The notes under the pieces are model-generated. The model worked only from the letters and a program-made list of their open reading frames with translations, had not been told where the DNA came from and made no database searches. DNA of 64,000 bases from JBEDUK01 sp963781595 (GTDB lineage: Bacteria > Actinomycetota > UBA4738): contig CAWAGG010000001.1 of the NCBI GenBank assembly GCA_963781595.1, positions 1 through 64,000 on the forward strand, read 5' to 3'. Positions within the stretch are counted from its first letter, which is position 1. Every line of letters starts with the position of its first letter. Both the position numbers and the translations under genes were made by a program. Of the stretch, positions 8,556 through 17,494 are shown piece by piece.

Positions 8556-10078
8556 GACGTCCGCTCCTTCCCGCCGATCAGGCGGCCCAGCTCCTCGCCC
8601 GTCGCCGTGCGCGCGTCCAGGACCTTCAAGACCTGCCCGGCGAAGAACACCAGGATCCGGTCGCTGTAGCGGAGCAGCTCGTCGAGGTCGGCGGAGGAGA
8701 ACACGGTCGCGGTCCCCTGCCGCTTGCGCTCGAGCAGCTGCGTCCACACCCAGTCGGCGGAGGCGATATCGAGGCCGCGGGTCGGGTGTTCCATCAGCAG
8801 CAGCCGGACGTCCGGGGGCGTCAGCGCCAGGAGCAGCCGCTGCTGGTTCCCGCCCGAGAGGGCGTCCGCCGTCGAGGTCGTCGAGCCGCGGATCGAGAAC
8901 CGCTCGATCCGCGTTTCGGCGTCCCCTGTCGCGCCGCGCCAGTCGATCACGAACCCCCCGGTCTCCGCCACGAGGGCGACGTGCTCGGCGATCGTCATGC
9001 CGGAGATCAAGCCCTCCTCCAGCCGGCCGGCCGGCATGTAGTGCACGCCCGCATCGAGGAACGAACGGTAGGACCGCCCCGTGAGGTCCCGCTCGCCCAC
9101 GCGCAGGTGGCCGCGCTCGATCGGCAGGAGCCCGACGCAGGCCCGCAGCAGCGTCCGCTGGCCGCTCCCCTCGAGGCCGGCGAGCCCGATGCTCTCCCCC
9201 TCCCGCACGGACAGGGTCAGGTGCTCCATCGTCATATGCCGTTCGCCGATCGTCGCGTCCTCGACCTGGAGCACCACGTCACCGAGCTCGACGGTCACGG
9301 GCTCCGGGAGGGCGAGGACCTCGCCGAACATCATCTCGACGAGGTGGTCCGTGGACGCGGGCAGCCGTGCTTCGCCGATCACCTTCCCGCGGCGCATCAC
9401 GACGACGTCGTCGCAGATGTCTTCGACCTCCTCGAGCTTGTGCGAGACGAAGACGACGGTCATACCCTCGGCGGCGAGGGTCCGCAGCGCCTCGAACAAC
9501 GTCGTGCGCTGGTCCGCCGAGATCCCCGTCGTCGGCTCGTCGAGGATCAGCACCTTCACGCCGAGCGAGAGCAGCCGGACGATCTCCAGCTGCTGGCGCT
9601 CGCCCACGGTCAGGTTCCGGGCCGAGACGTCGGGCTCGAGCGCGAAGCCGAACCGTTCCCTCATCCTCGCGAGCTCTCGGATGCCTTCGGCGCGGTCAAC
9701 GAAGACGCCCCCCGGCGAACCCAACAGCAGGTTGTCGACCGCCGAGAAGGGCAGGAAGACGAGCGGATCCTGGTGCAGCATCCCGATGCCCGCGCGGGTC
9801 GCGTCCCTGGGCGAGGACATGCGCAGCGGCGTGCCCCCCAGGACGATCTCACCCGAATCGGCGCCCAGGTAGCCGGAGAGGATCTTCATGAGCGTGGACT
9901 TCCCGGCGCCGTTCTCTCCGAGGAGGCCGTGGATCGAACCCGCCGTGAGGTGCATGCTGACGCCGTCGTTCGCCTTGGTCTCGCCGAACGCCTTGTGGAT
10001 GTCCCGCAGCTCGAGCGCCCCTCCGGGGGAGGGAGGCCCCGATGCCGCTCCTCCCTCCCTCACCGAGAGGTCACTCAT
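8552..10078 (-). CDS. Nucleoside ABC transporter ATPase (tandem NBD)
   Basis: A 508-residue cytoplasmic ATPase with two nucleotide-binding domains, as in NupO/YufO and ribose-type importers. NBD1 has Walker A GENGAGKST near residue 55, the signature LTVGERQQLEI and Walker B VLILDEPTTG, then the H-loop SHK. NBD2 is degenerate: its Walker A reads GLEGSGQRT, but LSGGNQQR and a Walker B-like LLLMEHPTRGLD are present. One competent site is common in this family. It is downstream of the binding protein by 24 bp and overlaps the first permease. Confidence 0.93.
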   Translation of the reverse strand: MSDLSVREGGAASGPPSPGGALELRDIHKAFGETKANDGVSMHLTAGSIHGLLGENGAGKSTLMKILSGYLGADSGEIVLGGTPLRMSSPRDATRAGIGMLHQDPLVFLPFSAVDNLLLGSPGGVFVDRAEGIRELARMRERFGFALEPDVSARNLTVGERQQLEIVRLLSLGVKVLILDEPTTGISADQRTTLFEALRTLAAEGMTVVFVSHKLEEVEDICDDVVVMRRGKVIGEARLPASTDHLVEMMFGEVLALPEPVTVELGDVVLQVEDATIGERHMTMEHLTLSVREGESIGLAGLEGSGQRTLLRACVGLLPIERGHLRVGERDLTGRSYRSFLDAGVHYMPAGRLEEGLISGMTIAEHVALVAETGGFVIDWRGATGDAETRIERFSIRGSTTSTADALSGGNQQRLLLALTPPDVRLLLMEHPTRGLDIASADWVWTQLLERKRQGTATVFSSADLDELLRYSDRILVFFAGQVLKVLDARTATGEELGRLIGGKERTS

Positions 10079-10102
10079 CGCGCTGGGCTCCCCAACGACC
10101 GG

Positions 10103-11347
10103 TCAGGACGTGCTCGCGCCCTCGATCCCCTGCAGCAGCTGGGGTGAGTACCAGATCTGGTCATCGGTCGCCGTCTGCCCGTCGGTCAGGTACACGGAGC
10201 CGTCCTGCCAGTTCAGCGGGCCTACGAACAGCTTGATGCTCCCATCGGCGAGCCCGTTCTCGTACTGCTGGAGCGTGTCGGCGTTCGCCGAGGTGAGCGC
10301 CTGTCCCGCGTTCCACCCGGTCGGCGACGTCGTCCCCTGGTTGATGTTGTCCCACACCGGGTCGTCCCACACGAACTGCGACTTGAACGTGCCGTCGATC
10401 ACGGACTGCGCGATCTTCAGGTAGCCCGGGTTCCAGTTGAAGTACGCGACGCCGAGGCACACGGACGGGGCGACGGAGCAGCCGTCCTTGTAGTCGTAGC
10501 CGATCGCCCAGACCTTCTTCCCGCTCTGCGCCAGCTGCTGCGTGCGCACGAGGGCCTCCGTCGTGTCGAGGTGGTCGATCACCACGTCGGCGCCGGAGTT
10601 GATCAGGTCGTTCGTGACCTGCGTCGGGTCGAGCGTCGTGCCCGGGATGTTGAACCAGAAGCCGATCCACTTCACCGAGAAGCCCAGCGAGGACGCGGGC
10701 TGCTTCCGGTACGTGGTCCAGCAGTACTTCGCGCCCAGGTAGGCGGCGTTCACGAAGCGCCGGGTCTCGTCGTTGATCAGCGGGCCGACGATGCCGATCT
10801 TGCCCGTCTGCGTGGTGAGTGCGGCCGCGCACCCGGCGATCGCCTGCGTGTACTCCATCTTCATGAAGTAGTTGCCGAGGTTCGTCAGGTCGGGCTTGTA
10901 GTTCTGCCCGTCGGCCCACGCGCTGTCCCCCGTCGACCAGATCATCGGGACGTCGGGGTGAGCCGCGGCGGCCGCCTCGATCGAGTCCTTGAAATCGTCC
11001 GACGTCGCGAAGATCAGCTGGGCCCCGTTGCTGATCATCTGGCTGATCACGTCCTCGGCCTTCACGGACGGACGGTCTGCCGAGTTCACCTTGTCCAGGT
11101 AGATCATCTTGGCGCCGAGCTGCGACTCGAGGTACTTGCCGGCCTCGTAGTGCGCCTGCGACCAGCCGTGGTCGTTGTACGGCCCCACGAGGATCATCCC
11201 GAAGACGAACTGCTTCCCGCTCGCCGAGGCGGCGGGCGACGTCGATGACGACGCGTTGTTGTTGTTCGAGCTGCAGGCCGCGGCGACTAGGGTGAGAGCC
11301 GCGAGCAACGCCATCACGCCCGACGTGGAACGACGCATCCGGATCAT
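10103..11347 (-). CDS. BMP family (PnrA-like) substrate-binding lipoprotein
   Basis: The extracytoplasmic receptor of the nucleoside importer, 414 residues. The N-terminus MIRMRR, a hydrophobic stretch and a lipobox LVAAAC with C25 predict a lipoprotein, followed by an Asn/Ser-rich linker. The mature part starts FVFGMILVGPYNDHGWSQAHY, typical of BMP/PnrA proteins (the DHGW element contacts the nucleoside), and continues with FATSDDFKDSI and GKIGIVGP. Start ATG 11347 has SD AGGGGAG. As binding proteins of this family bind purine nucleosides, the deaminase and hydroxylase neighbours support the same substrate class here. Confidence 0.93.
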   Translation of the reverse strand: MIRMRRSTSGVMALLAALTLVAAACSSNNNNASSSTSPAASASGKQFVFGMILVGPYNDHGWSQAHYEAGKYLESQLGAKMIYLDKVNSADRPSVKAEDVISQMISNGAQLIFATSDDFKDSIEAAAAAHPDVPMIWSTGDSAWADGQNYKPDLTNLGNYFMKMEYTQAIAGCAAALTTQTGKIGIVGPLINDETRRFVNAAYLGAKYCWTTYRKQPASSLGFSVKWIGFWFNIPGTTLDPTQVTNDLINSGADVVIDHLDTTEALVRTQQLAQSGKKVWAIGYDYKDGCSVAPSVCLGVAYFNWNPGYLKIAQSVIDGTFKSQFVWDDPVWDNINQGTTSPTGWNAGQALTSANADTLQQYENGLADGSIKLFVGPLNWQDGSVYLTDGQTATDDQIWYSPQLLQGIEGASTS

Positions 11348-11501
11348 CCGTGTCTCCCCTCTCCCGGTCCCTGGCGGACACTAGCACCGTAGGGGCGGCT
11401 CCGTGAAAGCCGGAGGCCGAACGGCCCGCATCGCGTGGGCCAGGCGGCGGCTCCCGATCCGGGCGGGATCGATGCCGTCGCACGGTGCGCGTCGTGCGGC
11501 G
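11348..11501 (-). promoter_or_regulatory. Inter-cistron region with possible internal promoter for the transporter genes
   Basis: This 154-bp gap is the only large one in the minus-strand operon. On the minus strand an extended -10 (TGC followed by TAGTGT, 11378-11383) lies about 30 bases before the binding-protein ATG; a matching -35 is weak (TTTCAC with 19-bp spacing). Further upstream is an inverted repeat CGATCC/GGATCG with a 5-base loop (11455-11471). The arrangement would let the highly needed binding protein be transcribed on its own. Confidence 0.33.
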
Positions 11502-12515
11502 TCATGCAGATGCCGCGTAGCGTTCGAGGCCGTCCAGGTAGCCCGCTCTCTCCTCGTCGGTGAGCCACGTGACGGTGAACGCGTTGCGTTCGAGCTGCAC
11601 GACCTCGTCGCGGGTGAGGCCGACCGCCTCCTGCGTGGCGATCAGGTTCTCGGTCACGTACCCGCCGAAGTACGCCGGGTCGTCCGAGTTGACCGTGGCC
11701 CGCATCCCGCGGTCCAGCATCGCCTTGATGTCCGTCGCGCGCAGATCGGCGCAGACGAACCCGTTCGAGATCGGGCACACGGTGAGGCCGAGGCCCCGCC
11801 GGACGATCTCGTCCACGAGCGCGGGGTCCTCCAGGCTGTTCACGCCGTGGTCGATCCGTTCGACCCCGACGTCGCGCACGCACTGCCAGATGTGGTCGAC
11901 CGAGTCCTGCTGGTCGACGTCGCAGTGCATCGTGAGGTGGTAGCCCTCGGCGCGCGCCCGCGCGAACACCTCGGCGAACTTGCTCGGCGGGTTCCCGGCT
12001 TCGTCGGAGTCCAGGCCGACACCGACGATCCCATCCTTGTGGGGCAGAGACGCCTCGAGGGTCTCCATCGCCGAGGCCGCCGTCATGTCGCGGAGGAAGC
12101 ACATGATCAGCTGCGCGCGGACGCCGAGGTTCGCGGCCGCGTCGGCACGGGCGCGCTGCAGCCCGGCGATCACGGTGTCGAACGCCACGCCGCGCGAGGT
12201 GTGCGCCTGCGGGTCGAAGAACACCTCCGCGTAGACCAGGTTCTGCGCGTGCGCCTTCCGGAAGTACGCCATGGCCAGGTCGTAGAAGTCGGGCTCGTGG
12301 AGCAGGACGCCCATGCCCTCGTAGTACACGGTCAGGAACGACGGCAGGTCGTGGAACGTGTACGCCGCGCGCATCTCGTCGGCGGTCGCGTACGGCAGCT
12401 CCAGCCCGTTGCGCGCGGCCAGCTCGAACTTCAGCTCCGGCTCGAGCGTGCCCTCGATGTGCAGGTGCAGCTCGGCCTTCGGCATCCCCTCGATGAACGT
12501 CCGCATGTCGCTCAT
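11502..12515 (-). CDS. Adenosine/adenine deaminase-like amidohydrolase with altered HAGE motif
   Basis: A 337-residue ADD-fold protein. Zinc ligands H17 and H19 in ELHLHIEG, RIDHG and VNSDDP are intact, and FFDPQAHT (99-106) is typical of the adenine-deaminase branch. The catalytic HAGE, however, reads HCDV (197-200) followed by DQQD, with two extra residues before RIDHG. The usual Glu proton donor is therefore Val, and a nearby Asp (D199 or D201) would have to substitute. The start ATG 12515 has a strong SD AGGAGGTC. It lies between carbamate kinase and the importer genes in one operon, so it probably acts on an imported purine derivative. Exact substrate is unknown. Confidence 0.8.
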   Translation of the reverse strand: MSDMRTFIEGMPKAELHLHIEGTLEPELKFELAARNGLELPYATADEMRAAYTFHDLPSFLTVYYEGMGVLLHEPDFYDLAMAYFRKAHAQNLVYAEVFFDPQAHTSRGVAFDTVIAGLQRARADAAANLGVRAQLIMCFLRDMTAASAMETLEASLPHKDGIVGVGLDSDEAGNPPSKFAEVFARARAEGYHLTMHCDVDQQDSVDHIWQCVRDVGVERIDHGVNSLEDPALVDEIVRRGLGLTVCPISNGFVCADLRATDIKAMLDRGMRATVNSDDPAYFGGYVTENLIATQEAVGLTRDEVVQLERNAFTVTWLTDEERAGYLDGLERYAASA

Positions 12516-12541
12516 TGCCAGACCTCCTGTTCGGTTGGCCG

Positions 12542-13492
12542 TCAGTCGGCGACGATCCGCGTCCCGGTCTCCCCCGCCAGCGCGCGTTCGACGTTCTCGG
12601 GGTCGGTGATGATCGCCTCGCCCCCCCCGCGTTCGAGGAACCGGACGACCGCCTCGATCTTCGGCGCCATGCTGCCCTTCGCGAAGTGGACGCCCTCGGC
12701 CAGGTACGTCCGCGCCTGCGACAGCGTCATGCGGTCGACCCACTCCTGCTCGGGCATGCCGTAACGCAAGGCCACCTTCTCGACCGAGGTCGAGATCACG
12801 AGCAGGTCGGCCCCGAGGACGGTCGCCAACAGCGACGAGGCCAGATCCTTGTCGATCACGGCCGCTACGCCGGTCAGGTTCCCCTCCGCGTCTCGGACCA
12901 CGGGGATCCCGCCGCCCCCGACGGTGATCACGACGAACCCACCCGCGAGGAGCGCCTTCACCGCGTGCTCCTCGACGATCCGGATCGGCTCGGGCGACGC
13001 GACGACGCGGCGCCAGCCACGATCCGCGTCGAGGGCGACCGACCAGCCGTCCTTCTCCTCGCGCCGGCGCGCCGTCTCCTCGTCCATGAACGACCCGATC
13101 GGCTTGCTCGGGTGCTCGAACGCCGGATCGTCGGCCGCGACCTCGACCTGGGTCACGACCGTGACCGCGTCCTTCGCGATGCCCAGGCGTTCGAAGTCGT
13201 TCTGGAGGTTCTGCTGCAGCGCGTACCCGATCGCGCCCTGCGAGTCGGCGCCGCACACGTCCAGGGGGACCTCGTGCAGCTCGTGCGCCGCCAGCTCTGA
13301 GCGCCGCAGGATGAACCCGACCTGGGGCCCGTTGCCGTGGCCGATCGCGACGTCCCAGCCGTCGCGGATCATCGCGGCGATGTGCCAGCACGTCTCGCCC
13401 GCCGCGATGTATTGATCGCGGACGGTCTGGTGGAACTTGTCCTTGATCAGCGAGTTCCCGCCGATCGCGACGACCGCGGTCCTGGCAGCCAT
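12542..13492 (-). CDS. arcC: Carbamate kinase
   Basis: Catalyses carbamoyl phosphate + ADP to ATP + carbamate, the energy-harvesting step of fermentative nitrogen catabolism. The 316-residue protein has the family's usual length. Motifs include AIGGNSL at the N-terminus, GHGNGPQVG near residue 52, TVGGGGIPV and AVIDKDLAS in the nucleotide-binding part, and FAKGSMAPKIEA near the C-terminus. It follows a transcarbamylase by 18 bp and precedes the HCDV deaminase by 26 bp. The arrangement equals E. coli yqeA beside ygeW. It implies that the adjacent transcarbamylases run in the carbamoyl-phosphate-producing direction. Confidence 0.95.
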   Translation of the reverse strand: MAARTAVVAIGGNSLIKDKFHQTVRDQYIAAGETCWHIAAMIRDGWDVAIGHGNGPQVGFILRRSELAAHELHEVPLDVCGADSQGAIGYALQQNLQNDFERLGIAKDAVTVVTQVEVAADDPAFEHPSKPIGSFMDEETARRREEKDGWSVALDADRGWRRVVASPEPIRIVEEHAVKALLAGGFVVITVGGGGIPVVRDAEGNLTGVAAVIDKDLASSLLATVLGADLLVISTSVEKVALRYGMPEQEWVDRMTLSQARTYLAEGVHFAKGSMAPKIEAVVRFLERGGGEAIITDPENVERALAGETGTRIVAD

Positions 13493-13510
13493 CCGGCGCC
13501 CCGGCCCGAG

Positions 13511-14464
13511 CTACTCGGCCGCGCCGAGGACGAGCGCGAGCAGCGCCATCCGCATCACGACTCCGTTGAACGCCTCGAACCAGTACCGCGCGTGCCTCGT
13601 CGCGTCGACGTCCGCCGGCAGCTCGTCCATCCGCGGGAGCGAGTGCAGCACGATGGCGTCGCCCTTCGCATGGTCGCGGAGCAGTTCGCGCGTCACCCGG
13701 TACGCCTCGGGCGTCCGTCCGACGTCGCCCTCGCGCTCGTCGCGCGACTTCGTGTAGTCGGGCTGGACGACCGGTTCCATGTAGAACACGTCGGCCTCCG
13801 CCGCGACCTTCTCGACGCTGTCGACGACCTCGTAGCGGACGCTGCGTTCGTCGAGCTCGGCGGTGAACTCCGGCAGGAGCGACATCTCCGGCGGGGAGAC
13901 GACGTAGGCCTTCACGTCGAACTGCGAGAACGCGTACAGGATCGAGTGCATCGTGCGCATCCGCATGTCGCCGACGCACACGAACGTGAGCCCGTCGAGG
14001 CGGCCCTTCTCCAGCCAGGTCGTGTACAGGTCGGTGAGGACCTGTGTGGGGTGTTCCCCCCAGCCGTCGCCGCAGTTGATCACCGGGACGCTCGCCCAGC
14101 GCGCGGCCTCGGCGGGCGCGCCCTGCTCGAAGTGGCGCATCGCGATCACGTCGCCGTAGTACTCGAGCATGTGGACGGTGTCCTTGATCGACTCCTGATA
14201 GAAGTCCCCGGCACGGGTCATCTTCGCGTCGGAGAACCCGAGCACGTGGCCCCCCAGTCGGTGCATCGCGGCCTCGGTCGCCAGACGCGTCCGCGTCGAC
14301 GGCTGGTAGAACGCCGTAAGGAGCGTCTTCTCCTGCAGCAGGTCCCCGTTCCTCCGGTCGCGCGCGTGCGGTTTCAACCGCTCGGCGACCTCGAACACGT
14401 GGGTGAACTCATCGCGTTCGAAATCCTTCAGCGACAGGATGTCTCGTCCCACGAAGCTCCTCAT
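13511..14464 (-). CDS. Aspartate carbamoyltransferase-like transcarbamylase
   Basis: A 317-residue member of the aspartate/ornithine carbamoyltransferase fold. The carbamoyl-phosphate motif STRTR is at 56-60 in FYQPSTRTRLATEAAMHRLGG. HPTQ occurs in CGDGWGEHPTQVLTDL, and the PyrB-like HSLPRMDELPADVD with a C-terminal HARYWFEAFNGV helix place it nearest ATCase. The loop normally reading KKGES is replaced by GDFYQESIKD, so the acceptor amine may not be aspartate. No other pyrimidine-biosynthesis gene is near; it is cotranscribed with carbamate kinase. It probably phosphorolyses a ureido compound made from purines. SD AAGGGGAG precedes ATG 14464. Confidence 0.85.
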   Translation of the reverse strand: MRSFVGRDILSLKDFERDEFTHVFEVAERLKPHARDRRNGDLLQEKTLLTAFYQPSTRTRLATEAAMHRLGGHVLGFSDAKMTRAGDFYQESIKDTVHMLEYYGDVIAMRHFEQGAPAEAARWASVPVINCGDGWGEHPTQVLTDLYTTWLEKGRLDGLTFVCVGDMRMRTMHSILYAFSQFDVKAYVVSPPEMSLLPEFTAELDERSVRYEVVDSVEKVAAEADVFYMEPVVQPDYTKSRDEREGDVGRTPEAYRVTRELLRDHAKGDAIVLHSLPRMDELPADVDATRHARYWFEAFNGVVMRMALLALVLGAAE

Positions 14465-14492
14465 CTCGCTCCCCTTTCCTACGCCCGATCCG

Positions 14493-15844
14493 TCATCGCC
14501 GCGACCCCGTGAACAGCACCACCACGCGTTCGTCGCGCCGCACCAGCCCGTCGCGCACCAGCGCCATCAGGCCCGCGAGACCGGCCGAGCCGGTGTGGTC
14601 GACGTTCACGTCGGTCTCCTCCCGAGCCACGTCGTTCGCGAGGCGCAGGGTCGCTTCGTCCACGACGATGGGCGTCCCACCGGTCTCGAGCATGCCTCGC
14701 GTGACGGCGAGCCAGTCGTACGTCTCGTCGTCCAAGATCCCGTGCGCGATGCTCTGCGGTTCGGCCTCCCACGGCCACATGAACAAGGACCGATGCGTCG
14801 CGGCGAACCGGAGGTGCTCCTCCAGCGGCCGCGCCGGATCCGCGTTCACGCGGTCGCGCAGCGGGCGGTACGCGCGTTCGAGCGGCGCCGCACCCGTCGT
14901 TTGGACGGTGTCAAGCCTCGGAAGCCGGCGCGCGACGCCGAGCGCGACGGCCTCCTCGAACCCCTGGGAGCAGGCCCCGGCGAGCGCCCCTCCGCCGACC
15001 TGCACGACGATCCGGTCGAACGCCACTCCGCTCGCGCGTCCCGTATCGGCCATCTCGTAGGCGAGCGTCAGCCCGCCCTCGATCGCGAGGCCGTTCTCGT
15101 TGCCCTGCACCGTGAACGGGACCGCGCCGCCAGCCAGCGCCTGGCGCAGACGGTGGTACGTCGGATCGCCCGGCACGTTCGGTTCGCGCACGCACGTGGT
15201 CACACGGGCGTCCAGCTCCTTGAGCCGAGCCAGGACCGGCGGATCGGCGTCGACGGGCACGAACACCTCGAGCGGCCAGCGCGCCGCAGCGGCGACCGTC
15301 GCAGCCGCCAGCGCGGCGTTCCCACAGCTCGCGATCGCCAGGTCCGGCCGTGCCGCCGGGTCCGTGAGACTCAGGCGCTCGGCCACGAGCAGGTGCACCA
15401 TCAGCCCCATCAGGTGGCGGCCCTTGTGCGAGCCGGACACGTTCCCCGTCTCGTCCTTGACCCACACCCCGCCGGGATCGGCGAACGCGAGCCGTTCGCT
15501 CAGACGGTCGCTCCGGGCGAACGGCGTCACGACGAACCCGCGGCCGTCGACCTCGTGGACCGCGCGGTCCAGGCCCGAGACGATCGCGCGGTACTCCTCG
15601 TCCGGCAGACCCCGTGCATGTGCGACGTGATGCGAGTGGAACAGCGAGCGGTAACGGATGAACGGGTTCGGTTCGTCATCGGCCGGGGGGAACGCGATCG
15701 CATGATGGTCAAGCTGCCTTACCATCACGTGGTCCGCGTCGTCGCCTCGATCGGCGTTCGGGCATCGGAACGGGTACGGGTCGAACGGCTCCGCGACCGC
15801 ATCGCACCCCGAGCAGACGATCGAGCTCGCGAGCTTCGGTTCGC

Positions 15845-15848
<4 letters not shown>
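14493..15848 (-). CDS. PLP-dependent fold-type II enzyme, threonine synthase-like with N-terminal Cys motif
   Basis: A 451-residue enzyme. The N-terminus carries C12-x2-C15 and C29, like the small zinc ribbon of long threonine synthases. The probable PLP lysine is K142 in SGSHKGRH. ASCGNAALAAAT is the phosphate/substrate loop, VQVGGGALAGA is the Gly-rich loop and DHTGSAGLAGL ends the domain. It could be a beta-elimination enzyme, such as a diaminopropionate ammonia-lyase functional analogue, or a true threonine synthase; the location argues for the former. It starts with GTG at 15848, overlapping the preceding stop by 4 bases (GTGA). Confidence 0.8.
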
Positions 15849-17344
<1,496 letters not shown>

Positions 17345-17494
17345 GGTTCCGGAGTCTGACCTCCTGGGTCCGAGGCGCCGTGGGCCGGAGGTCCCGGGTC
17401 GGGGCCGCCGGTCAGCCCCTTTGCGGCGCGGCGCGCACAGCATACCCTTGACGGCTGGGAGCACCGAACCGTCCGGCGAGGTGGGAGGGAAGCG
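17345..17494. promoter_or_regulatory. Divergent promoter region of the two purine operons
   Basis: The 150 bp between the first genes of the two long divergent operons must hold both promoters. On the minus strand a TATGCT box occurs near 17440. On the plus strand TTGACG occurs near 17450 but without a good -10 at 17 bp. GGGAGGGA serves as SD for the plus-strand gene. Shared control of the two halves of the pathway from here is likely; I see no recognisable regulator gene inside the island. Confidence 0.45.
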
